Assembly (NCBI RefSeq): GCF_016735595.1
Contig: NZ_JAERRB010000005.1
Location: 62,001 to 126,000 of the forward strand
Length of the DNA stretch: 64,000 nucleotides
Source: Chryseolinea lacunae
GTDB taxonomy: Bacteria > Bacteroidota > Bacteroidia > Cytophagales > Cyclobacteriaceae
Reading direction: 5' to 3'
Shown here piece by piece: positions 8,651 through 16,993 of the stretch. A program made the position numbers and the translations under genes. The first letter of the stretch is position 1; every line of letters starts with the position of its first letter. The notes beneath the pieces were generated by a model that had not been told where the DNA came from, did not search any database, and was given only the letters and a program-made list of their open reading frames with translations.

Positions 8651-9973
8651 TCAGAATCCAATGGACGCCTGAATGATGTAACCGTTAAACTTTCCACCGG
8701 CGCGGATGTCGGTATCGGCAAAGTCGCTGTATTGCTGTTGGGTATATTCCGCTTTCAGCATGATGTTCCGCGTAATAAACCATCCGGCCGATGCTGCCAC
8801 GCGGTGTATCGTGATGTCGGAGCCATAGCGCGGAGGCGTGGCCGTCACGGAGTTATACCTTCCGCCGATCCAGAAATTTTCGCGGTGGCGGGGGAAGCGA
8901 TAAATCAGGTCGATGGCATATTGTTTTGCCGTGCGCCGGGTTCGTTCGGTGATGATTCTGCCACGCGCCATCTCGTAGGTGGCCAGCATTTCAAGCCCAT
9001 GGTATTTCAGAAACGGATTGATCATGAAGGTGGTGACCTGTTGACTGAACTGCGGATTGTAGCGTCCCGAAAAGGCATTATCGCCCACGGTGGCCTGCGT
9101 GTTCTCCATCACGTACACATAGTGCGAGCCGGTTCGATCGCCGAAGAACAACGTGTTGCTTGCTGTGCTTTTCACTGCATAGAAGGAACCCGTGAGCCTG
9201 AAACGGAATGCAGAGGTCAGTTGCTTGTCGAACCCCAATTTGCCGTGAAACGCCGGCGCATAGGTGTTCAATTTCTGTGTGGCCGAATCGATCTTCGCAG
9301 ATTTCACGACGGTTGGATTAAGCTCGCCGTTGGTGATGCCGAGCATAACCATCAGGCCGTTGGGGTGATGATAGTATACCTCCCCGCCAATTTCGGTGGC
9401 AAACTCGTCCATGATATAGTTTTCGACAAAGGGATTATATATGGCATTGCCTCCGTCGGTGCGGCGATAGTGCTGGTCGCCATAGTCCAGCTCATAGTCG
9501 CCGATCTTGATGGTGATGTTCTTCATGATGTTGTCGATCACCGCGCTGTGAAAGAAAAGCAATTTGTCGAATTGAATGTAGCCACCCTTCACCCACGTTT
9601 CTTCGTGATGGCGCGACGATAAATACAACGTCAGGTTCATGCGAATGCCATCCGCGAGTTGCGCATCAACATTCAGGTTTGCCATGGCGCGGTTAAAGCC
9701 GTTGGTCAACCCCATGAGCTGGTTTGTATTCACGCCATCCACCACAACCGGCGTGGCCGTATTGGAATGACGAAGGCCCTGAAAGTCTTGCGTGAAATTG
9801 CCACCGATTCTCACTTTCATATCGGTAAACTGCGTGGTGTCGTGTTTGGTGGTTTCAAAAACATGAAGTCCGTCCTGGCTGTTGGGCCGGAAATATTGTA
9901 TGGCCGGTTGTCCGCTGGCCACACCGGCAACGAGTGAAAGAAATGAAATGGTGATGCTCTTGATGCTGTTCAT
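8651..9973 (-). CDS. Outer-membrane beta-barrel (porin-like) protein
   Basis: A 440-residue secreted protein. The start MNSIKSITISFLSLVAGVASGQ gives a clear signal peptide; an ATG at 10030 overlaps the YceI stop by four bases but would put 19 odd residues before the signal. The mature part is a run of amphipathic strands with many aromatic girdle residues (for example NITIKIGDYELDYGDQHYRR) and ends in F (IQASIGF), typical of an outer-membrane barrel. It recalls phosphate-selective porin O/P-type proteins of Bacteroidota but the substrate is unknown. It follows the YceI gene, 53 bases apart, likely one operon. Confidence 0.75.
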   Translation of the reverse strand: MNSIKSITISFLSLVAGVASGQPAIQYFRPNSQDGLHVFETTKHDTTQFTDMKVRIGGNFTQDFQGLRHSNTATPVVVDGVNTNQLMGLTNGFNRAMANLNVDAQLADGIRMNLTLYLSSRHHEETWVKGGYIQFDKLLFFHSAVIDNIMKNITIKIGDYELDYGDQHYRRTDGGNAIYNPFVENYIMDEFATEIGGEVYYHHPNGLMVMLGITNGELNPTVVKSAKIDSATQKLNTYAPAFHGKLGFDKQLTSAFRFRLTGSFYAVKSTASNTLFFGDRTGSHYVYVMENTQATVGDNAFSGRYNPQFSQQVTTFMINPFLKYHGLEMLATYEMARGRIITERTRRTAKQYAIDLIYRFPRHRENFWIGGRYNSVTATPPRYGSDITIHRVAASAGWFITRNIMLKAEYTQQQYSDFADTDIRAGGKFNGYIIQASIGF

Positions 9974-10026
9974 GGGGCTAATGCGGTGGGATTTAGAAAT
10001 GGAGAATGCGGGATGCGCGATGGCGT

Positions 10027-10617
10027 TCACTTCGTATACACCACCGTGAAATCAAGCGTAATATCGTCGCCGGTTCGCATGGCACCCAGCATAAAGGATG
10101 GAGGTTTAACGTTGTAGTCGGTCATCTTCAACTGATCGGACCCCGAGCAGGTGATCGTGGCATCGGCGTTCACAACACAAAAAACATCCATAGCCACTTT
10201 GTTGGTCACGCCCGCGATTTCCAGATTGCCGGTGGTGACAACATGATAGGTATGGTCTTTTTCAGGCGATACTTTTGCCGAGATGAGCGTATAGGATATG
10301 TTTTTAAACTGGTCCGTCTTCAGCGCTTTGTAAGCATTCCGATCCAACGCTTTTTCGTCGCTTGTCAGGCTCAGCACATCCAGCTTCATCGTCAGCGAAT
10401 GAATGCCATCAATTTGATTTTGATGACCCGGTGCAAAACTGAATTGCGCCGATCCCGTGAGTGTCTTCGTGTTCATAGACCACTTGTGAAGGGTGGACGT
10501 GCCTGACAATTTCATATCGAGTTCTTTCGAATCGCGAATGGTGTAAACAGTCTGCGCCTTCACCACCGTAAGCGTTGCGGCAACACAAACAAGGCCTAAA
10601 ATAAATCTGGAGTACAT
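10027..10617 (-). CDS. YceI-family periplasmic lipid-binding protein
   Basis: A 196-residue protein starting MYSRFILGLVCVAATLTVVKAQ, a signal peptide; an ATG 18 bases upstream is less likely. The mature part fits the YceI lipocalin-like barrel, with the typical opening (YTIRDSKELDMKLSGTSTLHKW) and the late NVKPPSFMLGAMRTGDDITLDF segment before a final strand. YceI proteins bind polyisoprenoid or other long lipids in the periplasm. It is the promoter-proximal gene of a unit with the porin-like protein, which suggests a joint envelope role. Confidence 0.85.
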   Translation of the reverse strand: MYSRFILGLVCVAATLTVVKAQTVYTIRDSKELDMKLSGTSTLHKWSMNTKTLTGSAQFSFAPGHQNQIDGIHSLTMKLDVLSLTSDEKALDRNAYKALKTDQFKNISYTLISAKVSPEKDHTYHVVTTGNLEIAGVTNKVAMDVFCVVNADATITCSGSDQLKMTDYNVKPPSFMLGAMRTGDDITLDFTVVYTK

Positions 10618-10747
10618 GTGATTCCCGTTAAACAAGGGAACGTAAATGTGCGGCTAACGGGGCCAATCCTGTTATGCAATAAAATCGAATAGTTACATGA
10701 TTCACGCTTCGGAAACAAAAAACTGAGCCGCTACAACACGCTGCCGC

Positions 10748-10781
10748 AAAAAAAAGGAGAGCTGTTGAAATTCAACAGCTC
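10748..10781 (-). terminator. Intrinsic terminator without an obvious gene in front
   Basis: Read on the minus strand: an 11-bp perfect stem (GAGCTGTTGAA with TTCAACAGCTC, one unpaired base) followed by TCC and eight T. It lies about 250 bases beyond the OmpA-gene terminator, so it should end a separate transcript. Confidence 0.75.
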
Positions 10782-10990
10782 GGGGCTCCCAACATATACA
10801 GATATCTCTATGAAGATGTCCACAAATTCGAGGACAGAATGATCTATGCTCAGTGTAGGCAGTATCCTAAAGATGGGTGTTGGCCATTTTCCATTTCTTA
10901 CATCCATGCTCAAAACATTTACATTTTTCACACATTTCAAAAACGACGATGTTTTCAAAAAGATAACCACGTTTCGAAACATGACACCAG
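10782..10990 (-). ncRNA. Candidate small RNA between two terminators
   Basis: About 210 bases on the minus strand lie between the OmpA-gene terminator and a second strong terminator. No convincing protein is encoded: the one open frame runs through the terminator stem. Local pairing is possible between GGCCAACA and TGTTGGGAGCC, which would close a long irregular stem. Length and a strong 3' terminator would suit a 6S-like or other regulatory RNA, but I cannot match it to a known family and the 5' end is not defined by a clear promoter. Confidence 0.35.
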
Positions 10991-10997
10991 ATGGGAC

Positions 10998-11033
10998 AAA
11001 AAAAGAGTGAATAACACCGTGTCATTCACTCTT
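10998..11033 (-). terminator. Intrinsic terminator of the OmpA-family gene
   Basis: On the minus strand, a perfect 10-bp stem (AAGAGTGAAT with ATTCACTCTT, 11-base loop) runs straight into seven T. It begins 33 bases after the stop of the OmpA-family gene. Confidence 0.88.
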
Positions 11034-11066
11034 GATCTTTAAAGGAAACTCTGTAACCCTATGAGA

Positions 11067-12566
11067 CTACTTTAAAATCAGCTCCAGCGCCACTCTTCTG
11101 TTTTGCGCTCTGCCTGCTGCGGTGGCGTTTGTTGTGATGGGTTGATCCTCGCCATAGCCGGTGGCTTCAATTCTGCTTTCGGAAACACCTTTGCGGGTAA
11201 GGTATGCTTTCACAGCGTCAACCCGGGCCTGCGACAATTTGAGATTGGCGGCATTGCTGCCATTGGCATCGGTGTGTCCACCCATTTTTAAATTGTAGTC
11301 CTTATATTCTTCCAGTATGCTCGTCACTTCGTCGAGCATAGGGAACGACGATGCCTTGAGTACGGCTTTGCCGGTTTCGAACGTGATGCCGCGCATGGCA
11401 AAGTTCAATCGCTTCTTCACTTCTTCTTTCACCACGGGACAACCGCTGTTTGCGGGGTCACCTTTCGACTGGGGACATTTGTCTAAAGCATCCGTCACGC
11501 CATCGCCATCGCTGTCGGCAGGGCAACCGGTTTCATCCACTTTAACACCCTTCTCAGTGTCGGGACATTTGTCTTCCGAATCCTGCACACCATCACTGTC
11601 GGTGTCGGCGCAGCCTTCAAAGATGTCGAGACCGGCAAGGTTGGGACATTTATCTTTCGCATCTTCAATGCCGTCGCCATCCGTGTCGGGACAACCGGCA
11701 AAACGAGTAACACCTGGCACATCGGGACATTTATCGTCAAGGTCCGCCACGCCATCCTTATCTTTGTCGGGGCATCCATCGAGCAACGTCGAGCCGGCCA
11801 ACATGGGGCACTTGTCGAGATAGTCGGCCACGCCATCGGTGTCAGTGTCTACCGGACATCCTTTCGAATCCACCTTGGCAGTAGAAGGGGTGTCGGGGCA
11901 TTTGTCTTTCTTGTCCGACACGCCATCTTTGTCAGTGTCGGCTGGTTTACGGAAATTAAAGATAAGTCCTGCGCTGTGTTGCAGGTACAAATCGTTGCCA
12001 CCGTTGTCAACACCATCCCACGCATCATAGAGCGGAGCGTTCAGCGTGTTGGCTACTTCAAGACCCACACGGTCGTTGAATTGAAACAAGATGCCGGCGC
12101 CCACGGCGAGGTTGCCTTTAAGTTCGCCATCGGAGATTTTGGCCGCACTCAAGTCATTAAATTGTTTGGAGTTGATATACGCTCCACCAATACCCGCCAC
12201 CAGAAATGGCGCAATGGCCGCGTCCTCCTTAAAAATATAGCCGTTATTAAACTTGTATTTCAACTTCAAATTCACGCCATAGATGTCCGCATCAAACCCC
12301 TCGGTCTTGAGATCGTTTTGATACCGCAGCTGGTTAAACGAAATCTTCTCCACCAAATTAAAAGAAGAATTCAAATACTGCTGAAACGACAGCGCACCAC
12401 CCACTTGTCTGTCTTTGAAACTATAGAAGTGATGCTTGTTGCCATTCAGATCGCCATCATACTCGGACATGGTGATGTGGAAGCCAATGGCCCCACTTTG
12501 TGCCCGCACTTGTTGCCATGTGATTAGACTGATCACACAACACATCAGAAATAATTTTTTAATCAT
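11067..12566 (-). CDS. OmpA-family protein with thrombospondin type 3 repeats
   Basis: A 499-residue outer-membrane protein. A signal peptide (MIKKLFLMCCVISLITWQQVRA) precedes an eight-stranded-barrel-like N-terminal half (about 25-205). Then follow six to seven calcium-binding TSP3-type repeats of the D-x-D-x-D-G-V-x-D form with paired Cys (about 213-375). The C-terminal 110 residues are an OmpA domain (GHTDANGSNAANLKLSQARVDAV, then GYGEDQP and NRRV) that binds peptidoglycan. Such proteins tether the outer membrane to the cell wall. The gene ends in a strong terminator; upstream lies a broken or frameshifted short reading frame. Confidence 0.93.
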   Translation of the reverse strand: MIKKLFLMCCVISLITWQQVRAQSGAIGFHITMSEYDGDLNGNKHHFYSFKDRQVGGALSFQQYLNSSFNLVEKISFNQLRYQNDLKTEGFDADIYGVNLKLKYKFNNGYIFKEDAAIAPFLVAGIGGAYINSKQFNDLSAAKISDGELKGNLAVGAGILFQFNDRVGLEVANTLNAPLYDAWDGVDNGGNDLYLQHSAGLIFNFRKPADTDKDGVSDKKDKCPDTPSTAKVDSKGCPVDTDTDGVADYLDKCPMLAGSTLLDGCPDKDKDGVADLDDKCPDVPGVTRFAGCPDTDGDGIEDAKDKCPNLAGLDIFEGCADTDSDGVQDSEDKCPDTEKGVKVDETGCPADSDGDGVTDALDKCPQSKGDPANSGCPVVKEEVKKRLNFAMRGITFETGKAVLKASSFPMLDEVTSILEEYKDYNLKMGGHTDANGSNAANLKLSQARVDAVKAYLTRKGVSESRIEATGYGEDQPITTNATAAGRAQNRRVALELILK

Positions 12567-12582
12567 ACATTTTCATTTTTAG

Positions 12583-12756
12583 TTATTCATTTTCAATACT
12601 TCGTGTTCTTCATCCACTACTTCAAACGCGCGCCGAAGTGCCTTATCTTTGAACTCTTGTACGTCAATGCTATCCGCATCGATTGTTTTTAAATACACTT
12701 CCAGCAGGACACTTTCAACTTCGGTCTGGCCTTCAGATGCAACGATGATCGATCAT
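12583..12756 (-). pseudogene. Frameshifted or start-less small reading frame
   Basis: On the minus strand, about 53 codons of protein-like sequence (TEVESVLLEVYLKTIDAD, then FKDKALRRAFEVVDEEHEVLK) end 17 bases before the OmpA-family ATG. The frame has no ATG or good alternative start near its head; an ATG at 12756 is one base out of frame and would stop after seven codons. It could be a decayed gene, a gene with a +1 shift, or chance. The acidic, helical composition argues against pure chance. Confidence 0.3.
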
Positions 12757-13340
12757 GTTACAAAGGTGGGGCTAGGGGCCGGAAGACACCTTACACAATG
12801 TGCTCATATTGTTACATGGGTCACACCTTCAGTCGCCGGTTTTTTTAATGTATTGACAACGAGTGTCCGTGGCACCATTCAATGAATGTGCGGGTGGCTT
12901 CTGCGTTGTTTGCAAACCCTCGGTTGCACTTGCCCGCGTTAGCTTCTCCATAAATTATGATCGTTGTTTACAAGGGTCTGAGAAAAACTATGCCGCTTTC
13001 CCCCTCCAACACACTTCGCGTGCATTTGAAATCGGCAGTGAACCGATGCGCAGCAACACACAATCACAAACCCCGCGATAGGGGCTGTAAAGATCGATTC
13101 CGAAGAAAACCCTTATCAAAATAAAATATCACATCAACACTACCGTGGCGGCGTTGAATGAAGACGTCACCACCAAAACGGGCATTAAAGTTCACGTTAT
13201 CGGAATTAATAGTCTCACGATCACACCGCTATATTTTCATGTTTGGAATGGCGCTTGTGGTTGTCGCAGCCTCTTCCCTGCCCTCACGTTGTCCATCTGG
13301 CAGCCAGGTATTATCTTTGACTAACGTCCGCGACTTCGCT
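12757..13340. other. Intergenic stretch without supported gene
   Basis: About 580 bases between the short frame and the AraC gene. Open frames on the plus strand here (starting 12649, 12863 and 13158) have no protein-like composition. No repeat, tRNA or clear terminator was found. Promoters for both divergent directions must lie within it. Confidence 0.5.
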
Positions 13341-14153
13341 ATGATCTCTATTCAAACGCACGCACCCCTGGCGCTTTCTCCGCTCATCAAATCGTTCTGG
13401 CGTCTTCAGGTGTCCGAACGATTGGGCCAGCCCTACGTGGAAGACATTCTGCCGGATGGTCATCCGGAAATTATCCTGCATGCAAACACATCGCCCGTGC
13501 GCAGGAAAAGCGGAAGCAAAACGTGGCAGGCGGACCCGGCGGCCTATTTTACCGGGCAATACACAAAAAGCTACACACAGGCCTTGCGCCCGGGCACGGT
13601 TCTCTATGGCGTCCGGTTTCATCCGCACACACAGGCTTTGTTCTACAACCTTCCGGACTTGTCAACAGATACGCTACTGCCCCTTGCTGATATTGATTCA
13701 ACCGACACGCTCGCAAGCTGCGTCCACGAAGATGCCGGAAAAACCTTTTCACGACTGGAGAAGATGTTTACAAAAAAAGCGGCGCGTGTAAAAAACAAAA
13801 CCGATGCTTTTCAATATGTTGATGCCGCCATCCGAAACATCATGATGCACAACGGAAATGTGAAAATCCAGCAGCTCGAAAAAATCACAGGCGTATCGTC
13901 GCGTCATCTTGAAAAGTCGTTTCAGAAATTTGTGGGGCTTCGGCCAAAACAATTTTGCAACGTGATCCGCTACAGCCACTTTATTTCCTTTCGCGAAAAA
14001 AACCCTCACATGACGTTGACGACCTGTGCACTCGAAACCGGATTTTATGATCAATCCCAACTCATCCACCTCTCGCAGCCTCTCAGCGGACAATCGCCAA
14101 AGGCCTACTTCAACACCCCGAACCACATCAATACATTTTTTCTGAAGCCCTGA
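13341..14153 (+). CDS. AraC-family transcriptional regulator
   Basis: A 270-residue regulator. I choose the ATG at 13341 (MISIQTHAPL) because the 61 codons that an upstream ATG would add do not resemble any domain. The N-terminal part (LIKSFWRLQVSE, ILPDGHPEIILH, GVRFHPHTQALFYN) matches the sensing region seen in Bacteroidota AraC proteins of the DUF6597 kind. The C-terminal part (about 165-265) has the two helix-turn-helix motifs, including VSSRHLEKSFQKFVGLRPKQF and a second helix near GFYDQSQLIHL. It precedes the acetyltransferase gene by 95 bases and may control it. Confidence 0.85.
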   Translation: MISIQTHAPLALSPLIKSFWRLQVSERLGQPYVEDILPDGHPEIILHANTSPVRRKSGSKTWQADPAAYFTGQYTKSYTQALRPGTVLYGVRFHPHTQALFYNLPDLSTDTLLPLADIDSTDTLASCVHEDAGKTFSRLEKMFTKKAARVKNKTDAFQYVDAAIRNIMMHNGNVKIQQLEKITGVSSRHLEKSFQKFVGLRPKQFCNVIRYSHFISFREKNPHMTLTTCALETGFYDQSQLIHLSQPLSGQSPKAYFNTPNHINTFFLKP

Positions 14154-14248
14154 CCGGCAGTTCGGATTTCGACAATTTTTCGACACCGCGTCGCTGTAGT
14201 TTTACAGTCGAACGATGAACAAAATTCAACATCAAACCCGAACAAACC

Positions 14249-14647
14249 ATGGAAATAGTGTATGCCACCAACCGTATGCCCACGCCCGCGCAGGTCATCG
14301 AACTCTACACGCAAGCCAATCTGCCACGGCCCACGCACGATGTCACACGGATGCAGCAAATGTTTGACAACTCAAACCTCGTTATCACGGCATGGCATGG
14401 AGATATGCTTGCAGGAGTTTGTCGTTGTGTCACCGATTGGGTGTGGTGTTGCTACTTGGCCGATCTCGCCGTCAGTCCTGTTCACAAAAAAAGTGGTATC
14501 GGCAAAAAAATGATCAGTCTCACAAAAGAACTTGTGGGTGAACAATCCATGATCCTGTTGCTGTCGGTTCCGGACGCGATGGAATATTATCCGAAAGTAG
14601 GATTCACAAAAGAAAACCGTGGCTTCATCCTGAACCGTACACAATAA
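14249..14647 (+). CDS. GNAT-family N-acetyltransferase
   Basis: A 132-residue single-domain GNAT protein. Visible are the strand-turn-strand VITAWHGDMLAGVCR, the acetyl-CoA strand LADLAVSPVHKKSGIGKKMI with the pyrophosphate-binding K-x-G-I-G-K turn, and the late helix before YYPKVGF. Many GNATs of this size modify small amines or antibiotics; the acceptor is unknown. The next gene starts ten bases downstream, so they form a small operon. Confidence 0.88.
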   Translation: MEIVYATNRMPTPAQVIELYTQANLPRPTHDVTRMQQMFDNSNLVITAWHGDMLAGVCRCVTDWVWCCYLADLAVSPVHKKSGIGKKMISLTKELVGEQSMILLLSVPDAMEYYPKVGFTKENRGFILNRTQ

Positions 14648-14656
14648 AAAACGAAT

Positions 14657-15220
14657 ATGCGAAAAATCATTCTGGACCTCGCCGTCTCACTCGACGGCTT
14701 CATTGAAGGACCACACGGCGAGACTGATTGGTGCGTCATGCCCGACGCGGCCGATCCCGGCACCGGATCGCCTTTCGACCGGTTCCTCTCGGGCATAGAC
14801 ACCATCTTCTATGGCCGCGTGAGCTACGACCTTTGGGGCCAGTATCAGCCCGACACCGGTGCTTCTGGTGAAGCGTTAAAACTTTGGAAGGGCGTGCACA
14901 GCAAAAGCAAGTACGTGTTCACGAACACGCCAACACCCGATAGCGACAAGGCAACCTACATCACATCAAACATCGCCGAGTCTGTTCAGGCCATAAAGAA
15001 TAAACCCGGCAAAGATATCTGGCTTTACGGTGGCGCGAGCCTCATCACCACGTTCATCAATCTCGGCCTCATCGACACCTATCAGCTTGCCGTGCATCCC
15101 GTTCTGCTGGTCAGTGGCAAGCCGCTCTTTGCCAACGTCAAAACCAGAGTAGGCTTAACCTTAAACCATGTTGTGTCATCCAAGTCGGGTGTGATCCTGT
15201 TGCAGTATGATGCGCGATAG
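14657..15220 (+). CDS. Dihydrofolate-reductase-family (RibD C-terminal-like) protein
   Basis: A 187-residue soluble protein of the DHFR/RibD fold. The start RKIILDLAVSLDGFIEG, the middle FYGRVSYDLWG and the strand DIWLYGGASLITTFINLGLIDTYQL with VHPVLLVSGKPLF are hallmarks of the YyaP/YwjB-type group, which are NADPH-dependent reductases of unknown substrate. It is the last gene of the plus-strand run and is convergent with the first sulfatase (38 bases). Confidence 0.9.
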   Translation: MRKIILDLAVSLDGFIEGPHGETDWCVMPDAADPGTGSPFDRFLSGIDTIFYGRVSYDLWGQYQPDTGASGEALKLWKGVHSKSKYVFTNTPTPDSDKATYITSNIAESVQAIKNKPGKDIWLYGGASLITTFINLGLIDTYQLAVHPVLLVSGKPLFANVKTRVGLTLNHVVSSKSGVILLQYDAR

Positions 15221-15258
15221 AAACCGGAATCGCTTCGCGGTGTGCCCTGCGCGTCGCG

Positions 15259-16863
15259 CTATTTCTGTCCCGGAATCGTCATGGGTTGTGTTGGCTTGAT
15301 CTTGTCGTAGGGAACAACATCGGTACGCTCGGCCCATTGGAAATAATCTTTGGAAAGCTCGTCTACCACCAATGGGAATTTCGCGGCCACGTCGGTTGTC
15401 TCGCCGCGATCGGTGTCGAGGTCATACAGCTCCCAGGTAAAGCTGGGATAGGTCGACACGATCTTCCATTTTCCTTTTCGCACGGCGCGGTTGCCGGCCC
15501 GTTCCCAGAATAAAGGCTCACCCCGAACCACCTCTTGCGTTTGTCCGCGAAGCACAGGCAACAGGCTCTTGCCCACCAACGGATGTGGCGTGATCTTTTG
15601 CGCGCTCACATATTTTGCACCGGCCAGGTCGTAGAAGGTCGGCGCAATGTCTATCAGGTGCCCTGTGCCTTTCACAATGGCACCGCCCTTAATCTCCTTG
15701 GGAAACCACGCGATGAACGGGCTGCTGATGCCGCCTTCGTGCATGTTGTTTTTATATTGACGAAACGGTGTGTTTGACAGGTAGGCCCAGTTTTGTTCCT
15801 GGTAGTCGTAGCTGCCCGGCGTTCCCACGGGTCCCGAGTTGCGCGAAGGCTTGCGTGCGTTGCCCGCATAACCACCCTGTGCACCGTTGTCGGAGATGAA
15901 GATGATGAGTGTGTTGTCGTCTTTCTTCAGTTGCTTCAGGGTGCTCAGCAAGCGGCCAATGCTTTGATCCACACGGTCAAGCATGGCGGCATACACTTCC
16001 ATCTTCGCCTTCCAGTATTGTTTTTGATCAAACGTCAGATAATCCCAACGGGGCACTTCCGGATCGTGGGTGGCCACGCGTTGACCTGCTGGCAAAATGC
16101 CAAGTTCTTTTTGGCGGGCAATGCGTTGCTGGCGCAGCGAGTCCCAGCCAATGTCATACACGCCTTTGTATTTGGCAATGTCTTCGGGCAACGCCTGCAA
16201 CGGCCAATGGGGTGCGTTGAATGCGAGGTAGAGAAAGAAGGGCTTGGTGGTTTTGCTTTGCTCTGTCAAAAACTCCAGCGCGTTGTCGGTGATCTTGTCG
16301 GTGAGATATTCACCGGGCTTAAGCTTTTCTTTCTTATTGTTTTTCACAAGTACCACGGGCGCTGCTTTTCCATATTCACCAATGTCAAAGAAATCGCTGG
16401 CTCCGGGAATGAAACCATAGAAGCGGTCGAAGCCGCGTTGGTTGGGCCAGGCCAGGCTGTCTTTGCCAAGATGCGACTTGCCCGACATCAATGTACTATA
16501 ACCATTCTGACGAAGCACTTCTGCCAACGTAAGCGACTCTTTGTTCAGATAGCCCTGATAGGCCGGCAACCCGAGGTTCACATCAAAGTAGCCCATGCCT
16601 GCGCGGTGTGGATATTGGCCCGTGAGCAACGACGCGCGCGTAGGCGCACAAATGGAGTTGTTATAAAATTCGCGAAAGCGTGTGCCTTCGGCGGCAAGCT
16701 TGTCGAGGTTGGGTGTTTTGATTTCCGAACCATACGAACCGATGTCCGAATAGCCCATGTCATCGACCATGATCAGGATGATGTTGGGTTTGGTTGCTTT
16801 TTGTGCAAAGGTGGCTGCACAAAAAAATGTGACCGCGAAAATTGTGATGACGAAATGTTTCAT
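15259..16863 (-). CDS. Arylsulfatase (sulfatase A of the locus)
   Basis: A 534-residue secreted sulfatase. The ATG at 16863 starts a signal peptide (MKHFVITIFAVTFFCAATFAQ). The activation motif C72-A-P-T-R76 marks the Cys that must be converted to formylglycine; D34/D35 and the late SDNGAQ segment supply calcium ligands. The length and the ending (WELYDLDTDRGETTDVA) fit arylsulfatases that hydrolyse sulfate esters in the periplasm or at the surface. It is the last gene of the shorter minus-strand unit after the PstS-like gene. It is closest in the window to sulfatase E, sharing the DMGYSDIGSYGSEI opening in near-identical form. Confidence 0.93.
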   Translation of the reverse strand: MKHFVITIFAVTFFCAATFAQKATKPNIILIMVDDMGYSDIGSYGSEIKTPNLDKLAAEGTRFREFYNNSICAPTRASLLTGQYPHRAGMGYFDVNLGLPAYQGYLNKESLTLAEVLRQNGYSTLMSGKSHLGKDSLAWPNQRGFDRFYGFIPGASDFFDIGEYGKAAPVVLVKNNKKEKLKPGEYLTDKITDNALEFLTEQSKTTKPFFLYLAFNAPHWPLQALPEDIAKYKGVYDIGWDSLRQQRIARQKELGILPAGQRVATHDPEVPRWDYLTFDQKQYWKAKMEVYAAMLDRVDQSIGRLLSTLKQLKKDDNTLIIFISDNGAQGGYAGNARKPSRNSGPVGTPGSYDYQEQNWAYLSNTPFRQYKNNMHEGGISSPFIAWFPKEIKGGAIVKGTGHLIDIAPTFYDLAGAKYVSAQKITPHPLVGKSLLPVLRGQTQEVVRGEPLFWERAGNRAVRKGKWKIVSTYPSFTWELYDLDTDRGETTDVAAKFPLVVDELSKDYFQWAERTDVVPYDKIKPTQPMTIPGQK

Positions 16864-16993
16864 ATGCAAGAAGATGTGGCTATGGGAGAAGATACGCAAT
16901 ATCCCGCACACCACCGAAGCCAATGCTGCCATCGACAGTTCAGGGCGATAAGGATCAAAGAAGCGATGCTATTCGTTTAACAAAATTTTAAGA

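Noticed and set aside
10731-10982. An 83-codon frame on the minus strand in the small-RNA candidate
   Set aside because: It reads straight through a perfect terminator stem and its T-run and has no protein-like composition.
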